Of a DNA stretch of 64,000 bases, positions 26,881 through 36,104 are shown in pieces; position 1 is the stretch's first letter; every line of letters starts with the position of its first letter. The notes beneath the pieces are model-generated. The model was given only the letters and a program-made list of their open reading frames with translations. It was not told where the DNA came from and searched no databases. Source of the DNA: Phycisphaerales bacterium (GTDB taxonomy: Bacteria; Planctomycetota; Phycisphaerae; UBA1845); contig JACKHG010000015.1 in assembly GCA_020639115.1 (NCBI GenBank), positions 48,376 to 112,375 on the forward strand, read 5' to 3'. The position numbers and the translations under genes were made by a program.

Positions 26881-27589
26881 GTCTTGGCGCTTGGTCGACC
26901 GCGTTCTACCGCGGAGGCGCGGAGGTCGCCGAGAACTGCGGCGGATCGATTTGAGGTTCGCCTGAGCGCCTGATCTGTTGTTGACGGTCGCCTGCTCACC
27001 TTTCTCTTGCTCAACTGTTCTGATTCTGGCGTCTGCATCGTTCTTTCGCCCATCTGGTGCCTGGGGGGCTGGTCACGGGGCTTTGCGCCCCGTGCTCTGA
27101 TGGGGCGCCGCGGGACCTTCCCTCGCTCGCGTTCACTACCTTCTAACACTTGGCGGGCGCTTCACGATTGGCGGGTTTATGCGCGAGTTCTTTTGGAAAA
27201 ACTTGCGGGCGGTCGGCGATCAGCCGGACGGGGGGCAGGGGGGGCGGAGTCCGGAGTCTGGAGGCGACGGGATGACGGGGGCGACAAGCGGCAGGCTGTG
27301 CGGCGTGTTGGGATGGCACGCCGCGCGTCCGCGATCCAGTCGGCCAAGCGGAAAACGTGGTGACTGTCCCTAGTTTTACTAGTTTTTTGGTCTCGCGTCG
27401 GTTGCCCGGAGGCGGCGCGCGAAGGCGTGATGCCGTGCGAACGACTTCCGCCCCTTGGGTTTTCCGCCGTGGTACACCTGCAGCTCCACGTTCCCTCGAG
27501 CCGTTAATCCCTGTTATGCCCCTAATTGACCGTTGGTTTAACTCAAGAACGACTCCCGACCCCTTTTCTTCCGCCAGCTCTATGGTGAC

Positions 27590-28171
27590 GTGAATCTCCG
27601 CCTTGTCGAGGGACTTCTTGCTCTCGAACCCACTGGGAAAACAAGGAAGGAAATTCGTTCGATTGCTGGCAATCTACTTAGGGGCAGGTGGCGTAAGCCC
27701 GGAGAAATCCTGTGCGCAATGGTCGCACCATTGTTGGTTCTGCGGTATGGTGACCGTCGATCGCTTCCATTGCTTCGACAGTGTTTCGACGGAACGCCGG
27801 AAGATCTTCGCCGCGAATTGATTAGGCCCGCGTCTGTCGTGTACGCCAGCTTTGGGATAAGCGAATTCAGAAGGGTTCGTAGGTCCGCGGCGAAGCAGTT
27901 TGTCAATCCACTGTCCGAGCTTGTGCGGCTCATTGAGCGAATTAGAGCTTACAAGGAAGTACCCGGTAGTTATAAACATCGTATCCGGGTGCAAACGGAT
28001 AGTGTAGCTGGACGAGTCGTGCTAGATATGCGCGGCATGCTCGCTGGGCGCCTGCTTGCGCTGAACGACCGAAAGACGGTCAGGAATTGGTTGGCTGACA
28101 AAAAGAAGGAACTCGGAAAGTACCCACTTTCGGCGTACGATCAATCACTTCTTGGTCGCCTGTTCCCTTGA
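27590..28171 (+). CDS. Orphan ORF, possibly the C-terminal remnant of a larger accessory gene
   Basis: This is a 193-residue ORF with a basic, helical protein (LLALEPTGKTRKEIRSIAGN, AMVAPLLVLRYGDRRSLPLL, LVRLIERIRAYKEV). It is more AT-rich than its neighbours. The only start is a GTG at 27590 without a clear ribosome-binding site. The frame stays open upstream to 27542 with compatible sequence (RQLYGDVNLRLVEG), so the N-terminus may be missing. Helical repeats of this style occur at the C-termini of some defence-related reverse transcriptases and nucleases, but I cannot name a family. It sits in a non-coding accessory patch. Confidence 0.5.
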   Translation: MNLRLVEGLLALEPTGKTRKEIRSIAGNLLRGRWRKPGEILCAMVAPLLVLRYGDRRSLPLLRQCFDGTPEDLRRELIRPASVVYASFGISEFRRVRRSAAKQFVNPLSELVRLIERIRAYKEVPGSYKHRIRVQTDSVAGRVVLDMRGMLAGRLLALNDRKTVRNWLADKKKELGKYPLSAYDQSLLGRLFP

Positions 28172-28630
28172 TGTCCGTTCGAGATGAGCGTAAGGGAACG
28201 AACGAATCGGTGTCGTGGCCGATTGATTGCACCGGCCTTGTTTTTCTGAATCGTAGCGGGAATGTGGTAGGCGGGGCGTTCCGACATTACCAGTGGACGT
28301 TGCAGAGAGACGGTCCGCAGCCTCTGTTGTGCCGCAACCAACGCTCCAGCGAACTCAAAGCCGACGATGCGTTGTTACCGCTTGGAGGATGCGGCTGCGG
28401 GAGCTGACGAATGTAGGGAGGACAGTCGCCGAGTTTTCGTCGGGCTCTGCGGTGCGGCGATGACCTTGATCAGTCTCGGATCTGCCGACAGATAATCGGA
28501 CGAACGACGACAACCGAGGCCCAATCAGACCGCTCAAGACGGCGACAAGCCGTTCTTGGTGTCTTGATGCCTTTGTGGTTTAATTCCCAATCCGGGCCTT
28601 CGCGGGCTTGTCCGGGGCGTTCGTCCGTGT
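28172..28630. other. Intergenic stretch without recognisable genes
   Basis: About 460 bases with only short unsupported ORFs. The one structured item is a half copy of the interspersed palindrome at 28553-28580. Nothing else was recognised. Confidence 0.5.
28553..28580 (+). repeat. Half copy of an interspersed palindromic repeat
   Basis: TTCTTGGTGTCTTGATGCCT and the following eight bases match, at about 24 of 28 positions, the right arm of the long inverted repeat at 53723-53784. The left arm is missing here. It lies just downstream of fmt and could once have served as a terminator. Confidence 0.55.
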
Positions 28631-29605
28631 TCAGGCGAGCGGCTCGAAGCGGTCGCCGGGGCGGACGTGGCGGCCGTTGACGAAATCCTGGAAGGTCATC
28701 AAGCGGGCGCCGTCGGGCTTGATCTCGAGGATTTCCAGGTAGCCGTCGCGCGTCGCGACGTAGCGGCGGTAGTCGATCGTGCCCGGCAACTCGCCCGGCA
28801 GCTCACCCGCCTGGGCTCGGTCGCCGACGCGGGCCAGGGCCAGCGTGACCGTTTCGCCGCGCTCCGGGGTCTCCGCCGGGACGTAGCGGCACTTGGCCCC
28901 CGGCCAGTCCCAAAGACCGTGGACGCGCCGCACGAGGGCGGCGGCTGGCTGATCGAAGTGCAGGGGGCTGTCCTGGCGCGAGAGCTTCGGCGCCTTGGTC
29001 GCCTGGGAGTCGTCCTGCGGGGTTGGGTCCGCGGGGGGCTTCTGCCCGAGCAGGTCGAGCGTGGCGCGGACCGCGTCCACGCCGATCATCGCGAGGCGGT
29101 CGTGCAGCTCGCACGCCCGCTCGTCCTCGCGCAGCCCGGTGCGCCGGATCACGTAGACCGGCCCGGCGTCCATGCGGTCGACCAGGCGGAACACGGTGAC
29201 GCCGGCCTCCGCGTCGCCGTTGAGCACGGTCCACTGGAACGGGGCTGCCCCGCGGTACTTCGGCAGGATGGACGCGTGCAGGTTCACGCACTGGTGCGGG
29301 AAGAGCTCGCGGACCTCGGCGCCGATCTTCTGTCCGAACGCGATGACGAGTCCCAGCTCGGCGCGGAGCGCGCGCAGGTGCGCGCGGGCCTCGGGCGCGT
29401 TGACATTCTCGCAGGGTACAACCGGCAGGCCGAGCTGCTCCGCCATCCGCCGGACGGGGGTGGGCTGGGACTTGCGGCCCCGGCCGCTGCCGCGGTCTGG
29501 CTGGGTGATGACGCCAGCGATCTCGTGGCCGGGCCGCGCCGGGTCGGCGAGCGAGCGGAGGGTGGGGATGGCGAATTCGCCGGCGGCGAAGAGGACGATG
29601 CGCAC
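28631..29605 (-). CDS. fmt: Methionyl-tRNA formyltransferase
   Basis: Formylates the initiator Met-tRNA with 10-formyl-THF. The 324-residue protein has VVPCENVNAPEARA, the catalytic-region signature NLHASILPKYRGAAPFQW and GVTVFRLVDRMDAGPV, followed by the C-terminal tRNA-binding domain (GDRFEPLA at the end). Length is normal. The start is a GTG at 29605 with GAGGAG upstream. It lies downstream of def on the same strand with a 105-base gap, the usual functional pair for N-terminal formyl-methionine handling. Confidence 0.97.
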   Translation of the reverse strand: MRIVLFAAGEFAIPTLRSLADPARPGHEIAGVITQPDRGSGRGRKSQPTPVRRMAEQLGLPVVPCENVNAPEARAHLRALRAELGLVIAFGQKIGAEVRELFPHQCVNLHASILPKYRGAAPFQWTVLNGDAEAGVTVFRLVDRMDAGPVYVIRRTGLREDERACELHDRLAMIGVDAVRATLDLLGQKPPADPTPQDDSQATKAPKLSRQDSPLHFDQPAAALVRRVHGLWDWPGAKCRYVPAETPERGETVTLALARVGDRAQAGELPGELPGTIDYRRYVATRDGYLEILEIKPDGARLMTFQDFVNGRHVRPGDRFEPLA

Positions 29606-29710
29606 GGTTGCTCCTCAGGTCGGGAAATCCAGGATGATGCCGCCGGGCGGCTGGGGCACTTGAGCGGGCGCCTCATGCCGCCTGCGGCGCGACGGATCGG
29701 ACGCTCGGAC

Positions 29711-30280
29711 TCAGCGTCCGGCGCGTTTCTTCGCGCGGCGGGCAGCCCCCTTGTGCTGCGCCTTGTACTTCGCCTCGAGGTCCTTCACCGCGCGGCGATT
29801 GGCGATCTCGTCCGCCGCGGACATGTAGTCGAGGATCAGCCGGCCGTTCAGATGGTCGGTTTCGTGCTGCCAGATCCGCGCGACGAGACCCTCGCCGCGG
29901 AGCTTGACGGTCGAACCGTCCGGCAGGTGCGCGTCGACATCCGCCGTGACCGCACGCTGCACGTTGACGTTCACGCCCTCGATCGACAGGCAGCCCTCCT
30001 CCGCGACGGCCTGGCCTGAGAGGCGGCTGAGCTCCGGGTTGATGAACACGTGGTCATCTTCTTCCTGCCCGGTGGGGTTCCACACGAAGATCCGCCAGGG
30101 CAGTCCGACCTGCGGGCCCGCGAGCCCCACGCCGCGGTGGGCGTGCATCAGGTCGAGCATGCGCTCCGCGATTTGCTGCCACTGCGGGCCGAACGTCTCG
30201 ATCGGCGCGCAGACCTTGCGCAGGATCGGGTCCGGGTAGGACACGACGCGGAGTTTTGCGATCTGCTCAGTCGAAATCAT
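29711..30280 (-). CDS. def: Peptide deformylase
   Basis: Removes the formyl group from nascent peptides. The protein has about 189 residues, and all three metal-site motifs are intact: GVGLAGPQVG, EEGCLSI (Cys ligand) and QHETDHLNG (two His ligands and the catalytic Glu). The C-terminus has a basic, Lys/Arg-rich extension (AKYKAQHKGAARRAKKRAGR), which may contact the ribosome. The start is either ATG 30280 or TTG 30283; GAGAGGA lies 10-13 bases upstream. It precedes fmt on the same strand. Confidence 0.97.
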   Translation of the reverse strand: MISTEQIAKLRVVSYPDPILRKVCAPIETFGPQWQQIAERMLDLMHAHRGVGLAGPQVGLPWRIFVWNPTGQEEDDHVFINPELSRLSGQAVAEEGCLSIEGVNVNVQRAVTADVDAHLPDGSTVKLRGEGLVARIWQHETDHLNGRLILDYMSAADEIANRRAVKDLEAKYKAQHKGAARRAKKRAGR

Positions 30281-30338
30281 CAACCGCTCGATTTCCTCTC
30301 GACCCAGCCGTTCGCCGGGTGGGCGTCGCCAACCGGCA

Positions 30339-30488
30339 CTAGCCTAGTCGCCAGTGGGCCAGGAGCAAGGCGGTCAGCAGGGTCAGGATTGCGCCGGAAG
30401 CCATCAACCCGGCGAGGGGCAGGGGCTGACCACGCCGCCAGCCGCGCCACCATCCGATGCTGGGTTTCTCGGGTCGCAGGGCGCGCAT
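30339..30488 (-). CDS. Very small single-helix membrane protein
   Basis: This is a 49-residue ORF that starts MRALRPEKPSIGWWRGWRRG and ends in one hydrophobic helix (LAGLMASGAILTLLTALLLA). The ATG at 30488 has a GAGG site about eight bases upstream. It is positioned just upstream of def on the same strand. No family was recognised. The start signal and clean helix support it, but the short length keeps confidence low. Confidence 0.42.
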   Translation of the reverse strand: MRALRPEKPSIGWWRGWRRGQPLPLAGLMASGAILTLLTALLLAHWRLG

Positions 30489-30663
30489 CTTGACAACCTC
30501 AGCCCGCATGCTACCATCTAGGGTCCGTTGCTGTAAAGACCGTATTGACAATGACTAAGGTAGTTCGGTAGCAGCCGCGATCGGCCTCGGACACTGGCTG
30601 ATCAAGGCGTGGCTGCTCCGCGCCGGACACCGACCAGCCAGTGCATTGAGTCGAACCGCCTCC

Positions 30664-32103
30664 ATGGCCAACGAATCGGCGCCACAGCCACCGGACGAGA
30701 ACGCACGCTTCGAGGTGTCCGAGTCCAAGCGCAAGAGTGCGCGCAAGTGGTTTGAGCAGGCCCGCAAGCTCGTCGATCAGCGCAACTACGACTACGCCAT
30801 CAAGTCCTTCGTGGAAGGCCTCCAACTCGACCCCGACGCGGTGGACGAGGGTTGGCAGCCACTGCGTGGGTGTGCGGTGGCCCGCTGGCAGACCGGCGGG
30901 AAGAAAGCCGGCCGCATGGACACGGTGAAGTACTCGATGACCACGAAGGACGCGGTCAAGGGGCTCACCAACGCCGCGTGGTTGTTCGGGCAAGATCCCA
31001 GCAACGCGGACTACGCCGGCGGCATCTTCCGCAACGCGGTCAAGGGGCACTGCGACGACACCGCCATGTGGTCGGGTCCGATCTACCGCGACCTGCTGGC
31101 GGCTGAGAAGAAGCCGAACATCAAACGCGTCATTCAGCTCAAGGAGCTGTACGAGGAGCTCGGCGATCGCTTTCAGGCCCGGCGGGAGATGGAATCCGCG
31201 GCGAAGGCCTACGAGCAGGCGATCGAGGCGCTGGCGTTTCAGAAGAAGCTCGATCCGAAGAATCGCGAGCTGGACAACGTCATTCGCAACCTCTCGACCA
31301 AGCTGACGATCCTGAAGGGCAACTACCAGACGGCGGACTCGTTCAAGGACAGCATGAGCGATGCGGACGAGCAGGCCCGGCGGCACGACGAAGATCGCCT
31401 CGTGCAGAGTGCGGACCGCATGACCGAGCTGATCGCGAAGGCCCGCCAGGACATGGAGGCGAACCCGACGGTCGAGGCGAAGGTCATCCATTACGTCGAC
31501 ATGCTCTGCAAGGATGAGACGGACGACCACGAGAAGCAGGCGATCCAGATCCTCATCGAGCGGTACAAGGCGACGGACAACTATCGCTTCAAGCTGCGGG
31601 CGGACGAGATTGCGATGCGCCAGATCCGGCGCCACGTCCGCGACGCCAAGGCCTCGGGTGACGCCGAGCGGTTCAAGGAGCTCCTGCGGCGGCAGCTCGG
31701 TTTCGAGCTGAGCGTCTTCAAGGAACGGGTGGCGAAGTACCCGACCGACCTGCGGCTCAAGTACGACTACGGCATCCGGCTCTTCAAGGGCCGGCGTTTC
31801 GACGACGCGATCCCCTACCTGCAGCAGGGCCGGGGTGACCCCAAGGTGCGGTTCGCCTGCTCGCTCTACCTGGGGCGATGCTTCTACGAGAAGGGGTTCC
31901 ACGCCCAGGCGGCGAGCATTCTGCGGGAGGCGATCAGCCAGTACGAGCTGACCGAGGATGAGACCGCCAAGGACCTTAACTACTGGCTGGGCAGGGCTTT
32001 AGCGGAAGACGGGAAGCCCGACGAGGCCAAGGAGGTCTTCGGCAAGCTGCTGCAGATCGACTACAACTACCGCGACGTGCGTGACAGGATGCAGAAGTTG
32101 TAG
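30664..32103 (+). CDS. TPR-repeat protein of unknown function
   Basis: This is a 479-residue soluble protein that starts MANESAPQPPDENARFEVSE. It has TPR-like helical pairs near residues 30-65 (ARKLVDQRNYDYAIKSFVEG) and again at 375-470 (FKGRRFDDAIPYLQQGRGDP and FYEKGFHAQAASILREAIS), separated by a long charged helical region. No signal peptide is seen. It lies 92 bases upstream of rpsT on the same strand and the pair may be cotranscribed. Similar long TPR proteins are common in planctomycetes; the role is not known. Confidence 0.85.
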   Translation: MANESAPQPPDENARFEVSESKRKSARKWFEQARKLVDQRNYDYAIKSFVEGLQLDPDAVDEGWQPLRGCAVARWQTGGKKAGRMDTVKYSMTTKDAVKGLTNAAWLFGQDPSNADYAGGIFRNAVKGHCDDTAMWSGPIYRDLLAAEKKPNIKRVIQLKELYEELGDRFQARREMESAAKAYEQAIEALAFQKKLDPKNRELDNVIRNLSTKLTILKGNYQTADSFKDSMSDADEQARRHDEDRLVQSADRMTELIAKARQDMEANPTVEAKVIHYVDMLCKDETDDHEKQAIQILIERYKATDNYRFKLRADEIAMRQIRRHVRDAKASGDAERFKELLRRQLGFELSVFKERVAKYPTDLRLKYDYGIRLFKGRRFDDAIPYLQQGRGDPKVRFACSLYLGRCFYEKGFHAQAASILREAISQYELTEDETAKDLNYWLGRALAEDGKPDEAKEVFGKLLQIDYNYRDVRDRMQKL

Positions 32104-32195
32104 TAGACTGAGGGGCTCAGCGTTGCTGCAACGAGCCGGAAGGGCCGGAGCGGCACGGCGGACGAAGCAGGCAGAACGGTACGGAGAAGACGCGC

Positions 32196-32471
32196 GTGGC
32201 ACACTCGCTATCAGCCAAGAAACGGGATCGACAGAATCAGGCCGCCCGGGCTCGGAACGTGGCGCGGAAGTCGGCGTTGAAGACGCGGATCCGCAAGTTC
32301 GAGGACGCCCTGCGTCACAACGACGTGGCCGGCGCCGAGGAGCAGTTTCGCCTGGTGACCAAGCAGATCGACCAGACGGCGACCACGAGCGTGCTGCACA
32401 AGAACGCCGCGGCGCGTAAGAAGTCGCGGTTGGCGCGGATGCTCAACGCAGCCCGTGCCCAGAAGGCGTAA
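32196..32471 (+). CDS. rpsT: 30S ribosomal protein S20
   Basis: This is a 91-residue, very basic protein (MAHSLSAKKRDRQNQAARAR) that binds 16S rRNA. The C-terminal signature LHKNAAARKKSRLARMLN is characteristic. The start is a GTG at 32196 with GGAGAAG about nine bases upstream. A rho-independent terminator follows at 32522-32549. Confidence 0.97.
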   Translation: MAHSLSAKKRDRQNQAARARNVARKSALKTRIRKFEDALRHNDVAGAEEQFRLVTKQIDQTATTSVLHKNAAARKKSRLARMLNAARAQKA

Positions 32472-32521
32472 CGTGCTGCGGCCCGGATTGGGCGGCGCGT
32501 GCGGACAAGACAGTGAATACA

Positions 32522-32549
32522 CGGGTGGCCCGCGGGCTGCCCGTTTTTT
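32522..32549 (+). terminator. Rho-independent terminator after rpsT
   Basis: A GC-rich hairpin whose arms are CGGGTGGCC and GGCTGCCCG (with two wobble pairs) is followed directly by six T residues at 32544-32549. It lies about 50 bases after the rpsT stop. Confidence 0.85.
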
Positions 32550-32647
32550 GTGCGCCGGTGCGGAGCGGCCCCGAGAGGTCTGGCTGGGGTACGACGGCCC
32601 ATTGAGAAATCGCAATAGACGTTTCTGAGCGTTTTGGGGAGGTGCTC

Positions 32648-33202
32648 GTGGCGGAGACGCCGTTCGTTTCACGCGGAGGAGAGAAGCTGGCAGCCGCCCT
32701 CGACGCGTTCGGCGTCGAGCCGAGGGGGTGGGTGTGCGCGGACCTGGGCTGCAATGTCGGCGGCTTCACCGATTGCCTGCTCAGCCGCGAGGCGGCGCGG
32801 GTCTACGCCGTGGATACGGGGTACGGGGCGCTGGCGTGGCGGCTGCGCAAGGATCCGCGCGTCGTGGTGATGGAACGGACCAACGCGCTGCACGTGAAGC
32901 TGCCGGAGCCGGTGGGGCTCGTGGCGATCGACGTGGCGTGGACGCGGCAGCACCTGATTCTTCCGGTATCCTTGGGCCTGCTGGCGCCGGGCGGAATCGT
33001 GATCACGCTGATCAAGCCGCACTACGAGGCGGAGCGGAGCGATTTGCGGGGCGGTGTGCTGCCTGCGGAGCGGCTGGCGGGGGTGATGGCGGTGATGCGC
33101 GACCGCGTCCGGGCGGCCGGCATCGAACTCGCCGAGGTGATCGAGAGCCCGCTGCTGGGCGGCAAGGGCAACCGCGAGTTGCTGGGGCTGATCCGTACGT
33201 GA
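32648..33202 (+). CDS. TlyA/FtsJ-like RNA 2'-O-methyltransferase lacking the S4 domain
   Basis: This is a 184-residue SAM-dependent methyltransferase of the TlyA/RrmJ type. It has VSRGGEKLAAALDAF, then the SAM loop ADLGCNVGGFTDCLL, AVDTGYGALAWRL, ERTNALHV, the VAIDVAW strand and the Lys-containing ITLIKPHYEAE, so a K-D-K-E-like tetrad is plausible. It begins where the methyltransferase core begins, so the N-terminal S4 RNA-binding domain of TlyA is absent. Start: a GTG at 32648 with GGGGAGG five bases upstream; GTG 32642 overlaps that site. Confidence 0.85.
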   Translation: MAETPFVSRGGEKLAAALDAFGVEPRGWVCADLGCNVGGFTDCLLSREAARVYAVDTGYGALAWRLRKDPRVVVMERTNALHVKLPEPVGLVAIDVAWTRQHLILPVSLGLLAPGGIVITLIKPHYEAERSDLRGGVLPAERLAGVMAVMRDRVRAAGIELAEVIESPLLGGKGNRELLGLIRT

Positions 33203-33262
33203 AGGGCGCCGGACGGCGCGCAACTCGGCGGTTGGATCAAGCGTCTTTTCCCGAAGCGGGAC

Positions 33263-33299
33263 AAAAAAAGCCGGGCGTGCCGTGTTCGCGGCACGCCCG
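33263..33299 (-). terminator. Terminator of mdh, possibly bidirectional
   Basis: A perfect 11-bp stem (CGGGCGTGCCG and CGGCACGCCCG, at 33272-33282 and 33289-33299) with a six-base loop. On the minus strand it is followed by seven T residues (33263-33269), so it terminates mdh. On the plus strand the following bases are only moderately T-rich, so it may also stop the convergent methyltransferase transcript. Confidence 0.88.
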
Positions 33300-33336
33300 T
33301 TGGTTTGTTGGGAAAAACTTAATACGACTGGGCGGC

Positions 33337-34278
33337 TCAACCCATGAACTTCTCGGCGACGCCGACGAGTTCCTTCACGTGGGCCACGCTGTTGTCGAAG
33401 AGCTTGCGTTCGCCTTCGTCGAGGTCGATCTCGATCACCTTCTCCACGCCGCCGGACCCGAGCATGCAGGGGACGCCGACGAAGTAGCCGCCGACGCCGA
33501 ACTCCTGGTCGCAGTACGCGGCGCAGGGGAAGATGCGGCGCTTGTCGCGGACGATGGCCTCGGCCATGTCGACGCTGCCGGCTGCGGGCGCGTAGTAGGC
33601 GCTGGTGCCCATCAGCTTGACGATCTCGCCGCCGCCGACCTTGGCGCGATCGATGATCTCGGTGAGGCGTTTTTCGGGGATGAGCTGGGTCACCGGGATG
33701 CCGGCGACCGAGGTGTAGCGCGGCAGCGGCACCATGTCGTCGCCGTGGCCGCCGAGCAGCAGGGCGGTGATGTCCTCCACGCTGCAGTCGAGCTCCATGG
33801 CGATGAACGTGCGGTAGCGGGCGATGTCGAGGCAGCCCGCCTGGCCGACGACGCGGTTGGTGGGAAAGCCGCTTTTCTTCCACGCGGTGTAGACCATCGC
33901 GTCGAGCGGGTTGGAGACGACGATGAGCACCGCCTCGGGCGCGACGCGGGCGATCTGCTCGCTGACGCTGCCGACGATCTTGACGTTGGTCTGGATGAGG
34001 TCGTCGCGGCTCATGCCCGGCTTGCGGGGGATGCCGGCGGTGACGATGACGACGTCGCTGCCGGCGGCCGCCACGTAGTCGGACCCGCCGGTGATCCGGC
34101 AGTCGAAGCGGGCGACGGGCCCGCACTGGAGCAGATCCAGCGCCTTGCCCTTTGTCTTGTCGGCCATCTCCGGGATATCGATCAGCACGATGTCGCCGAC
34201 TTCCTTGACGGCGAGCCAGAATGCGCAGCTCGCGCCGACGTTGCCAGCGCCGATGACCGTGATCTTCGGGCGTCTCAT
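33337..34278 (-). CDS. mdh: Malate dehydrogenase
   Basis: NAD-dependent enzyme of the TCA cycle, lactate/malate dehydrogenase superfamily. The 313-residue protein has the Rossmann motif VIGAGNVGAS, the acidic Asp that ends strand 2 (VLIDIPE), the substrate-loop Arg in TAGIPRKPGMSR, the conserved NPLDAM and the catalytic His in GGHGDDMVPL. The Arg in the mobile loop favours malate. The ATG at 34278 has AAGGAGAGG upstream. It is followed by a strong terminator. Confidence 0.97.
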   Translation of the reverse strand: MRRPKITVIGAGNVGASCAFWLAVKEVGDIVLIDIPEMADKTKGKALDLLQCGPVARFDCRITGGSDYVAAAGSDVVIVTAGIPRKPGMSRDDLIQTNVKIVGSVSEQIARVAPEAVLIVVSNPLDAMVYTAWKKSGFPTNRVVGQAGCLDIARYRTFIAMELDCSVEDITALLLGGHGDDMVPLPRYTSVAGIPVTQLIPEKRLTEIIDRAKVGGGEIVKLMGTSAYYAPAAGSVDMAEAIVRDKRRIFPCAAYCDQEFGVGGYFVGVPCMLGSGGVEKVIEIDLDEGERKLFDNSVAHVKELVGVAEKFMG

Positions 34279-34359
34279 GATGTGCCTCTCCTTCGTGGGT
34301 GCCGGATTGAAACGCGATCGACCGCGACGATCGCGGGTGCATGGTACTCGCAGTTCGGC

Positions 34360-36075
34360 TCAGCGTTCAAGCTCGGGCTCCGGGCTCAGCGGAAAAGCGG
34401 CGTCGGCGTCGACTGCGCTGAGCAGGTAGCAGTGCTTGAACTGTTCGTTGGCCGCGCGCTGCCGCGCGGCGATCGTGCGGTTCCGCTCGGCGAGGAAGCC
34501 GCGGGGAAGCACGTTGACCACGACGCCGCCGAGGCGGCCCGAATCGCGCTTCGAGGCGTACTCGATGTTGATGGCCTGGAGCCGGGCGTCGTAGGTTGCA
34601 GCCAGCGCGGCATGATTGCAGCCCGACGGAAGCTCCTCCTCGACGTGCAGGCGATAGTGCGGCGGGTTGCCCCACTGCGGCGCGAGCACGAAGGTGCGTG
34701 CCACGCCGCTGGCATCCGGGCCGAGCGCGCCGAACGCGAGGACGGCCTGCTGCTCGGTGAGCTTTTCGCCGGTGAGCGAGGACGCGTGCACGCCCTTGTG
34801 CAGGAATTCGATGAGCGGGGTTTCGCCCAGGTGGTCGGTGACGCGGACGCGGTCGCCGATGTCGTAGCGGTAGAGGCCGGCGGAGGTGGTGAGGAGGATG
34901 AAGTACTCCGCGCCGGCGGTGAGTTCGTGGGCGCGCAGGACGGTGGGGCGGTCGGCCCCGTACTCGCCGGCGGGGATGAACTCGTAGAAGTTGTCGGGCA
35001 CGTTGAGCAGGCCGGAGGCGGTGCCGTCGGCGATGGGGATCGACATGCGCCCCTCGCTGGCGATGAGGCCGACGTCGCGCACCGGCGTGTCGCCGAAGTA
35101 CTCGGGGAAGTCGCGCAGGTAGAGGCCCATCGTGCCGCCCGTCCAGTTGGCGAGAAACCCAAGGTGCCAGACGTCGCGCGGCAGCAGCCGGTCGGTGCGC
35201 GTGCGGATGGACTCGAGGCGGGCTGCGCAGGCGGCGTCGGGGGCGAGCCGCGCGGTGAGCGCGGCGCGCGTTTCATCGGGAAGGTCGAGGTTCGCGGCGA
35301 GCGTGCCATCGCGCACGTCGCGGATCAGCGACTCCGCACAGCCGTCCAGCGTGCGCGCGAGACGGAGCTGGGTCGCGGGGCTGGCGGTGATGAAAAACGC
35401 CGGGTCGCAGGTCACGGCGAAGCGCACGACGCAGTAGTAGCGGGCGTCGGCGTCGGGGATGTAGGCGACCTCCGGAGGAACCACGTAGTAGCGGCGCACG
35501 AGGCGTTTCTGCGTGGCGGCCATCAGACCGGTGATCGCGCCGCAGGGGATCTTCGCCGCGGTGAACTCCTCGTCCATGGGGCTCGCGACCTGGACGATGG
35601 GTCGCAGGAAGCTGCCGGGATGATCGCCGATGGCCTTGACGCCGAAGGCGTTCCAACCGCGGCGGTACTCGGCCAGAAACGCGTCGGTGACCGGGATGTA
35701 CTTGGGCTGGTCGGTCGTGCCACTGGTTTTCGCAAACATGCGGACCGACTGGTTGCGGCCGAACATCGCGCCGAAGTCACCGTTCTTGACGCGTTCGATG
35801 TAGGGGGCGAGGTCCTCGTAGTGCAGGATGGGCACCTGGCGGACGAATTCGGCGTAGGTGCGGATTTGCGAAAACCCGTAAGCGCGGCCGAAGTCGCTCA
35901 GCGCGTTGCGACGGAGCTTGGCGAAGAGCACCTCGTCTTGGACGCGGCGGCCGGCGCGGACGGCGCGCATGAAGCGCTGCAGCGTGCGCTGGGAGTGGGC
36001 GCGGGCGAGCTGGAGCATGATCCAGTCGGCGACGGGCCGGCGCGTGCGGAACGAGCTGTCGGAGGTGGCGGCCAT
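34360..36075 (-). CDS. GH3 (auxin-responsive promoter) family acyl-adenylate-type enzyme
   Basis: This is a 571-residue protein. The ATG at 36075 starts MAATSDSSFRTRRPVADW. It carries the GH3 family ATP/AMP motifs: KTSGTTDQPKYIPVTDAFL, YGADRPTVLRAHE followed by FILLTTSAGLYRYDIGDRVR. GH3 proteins of plants conjugate amino acids to hormones; bacterial members have unassigned substrates. It is downstream of truB on the same strand. It probably makes an acyl-adenylate and an amide or thioester, which is family inference. Confidence 0.92.
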   Translation of the reverse strand: MAATSDSSFRTRRPVADWIMLQLARAHSQRTLQRFMRAVRAGRRVQDEVLFAKLRRNALSDFGRAYGFSQIRTYAEFVRQVPILHYEDLAPYIERVKNGDFGAMFGRNQSVRMFAKTSGTTDQPKYIPVTDAFLAEYRRGWNAFGVKAIGDHPGSFLRPIVQVASPMDEEFTAAKIPCGAITGLMAATQKRLVRRYYVVPPEVAYIPDADARYYCVVRFAVTCDPAFFITASPATQLRLARTLDGCAESLIRDVRDGTLAANLDLPDETRAALTARLAPDAACAARLESIRTRTDRLLPRDVWHLGFLANWTGGTMGLYLRDFPEYFGDTPVRDVGLIASEGRMSIPIADGTASGLLNVPDNFYEFIPAGEYGADRPTVLRAHELTAGAEYFILLTTSAGLYRYDIGDRVRVTDHLGETPLIEFLHKGVHASSLTGEKLTEQQAVLAFGALGPDASGVARTFVLAPQWGNPPHYRLHVEEELPSGCNHAALAATYDARLQAINIEYASKRDSGRLGGVVVNVLPRGFLAERNRTIAARQRAANEQFKHCYLLSAVDADAAFPLSPEPELER

Positions 36076-36104
36076 GGCGCTGGCGGCGCGGCGGTGCGCG
36101 CCGG

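Larger units (their letters stand above)
26391..27541. other. Long non-coding accessory stretch with degenerate repeats
   Basis: About 1.15 kb without a convincing gene. Short ORFs exist on both strands but none has a start signal or family pattern. The stretch contains a pair of degenerate direct repeats (annotated separately), a perfect 8-bp-stem hairpin at 27074-27094 (CACGGGGC, five-base loop, GCCCCGTG) and long G-rich tracts. Its composition differs from the flanking core genes, which suggests an old insertion or decayed DNA. Confidence 0.6.

Noticed and set aside
27179..27373. Small plus-strand ORF starting MREFFWKNLRAV
   Set aside because: No ribosome-binding site, Gly/Ser/Arg-rich tail, and no recognisable domain.
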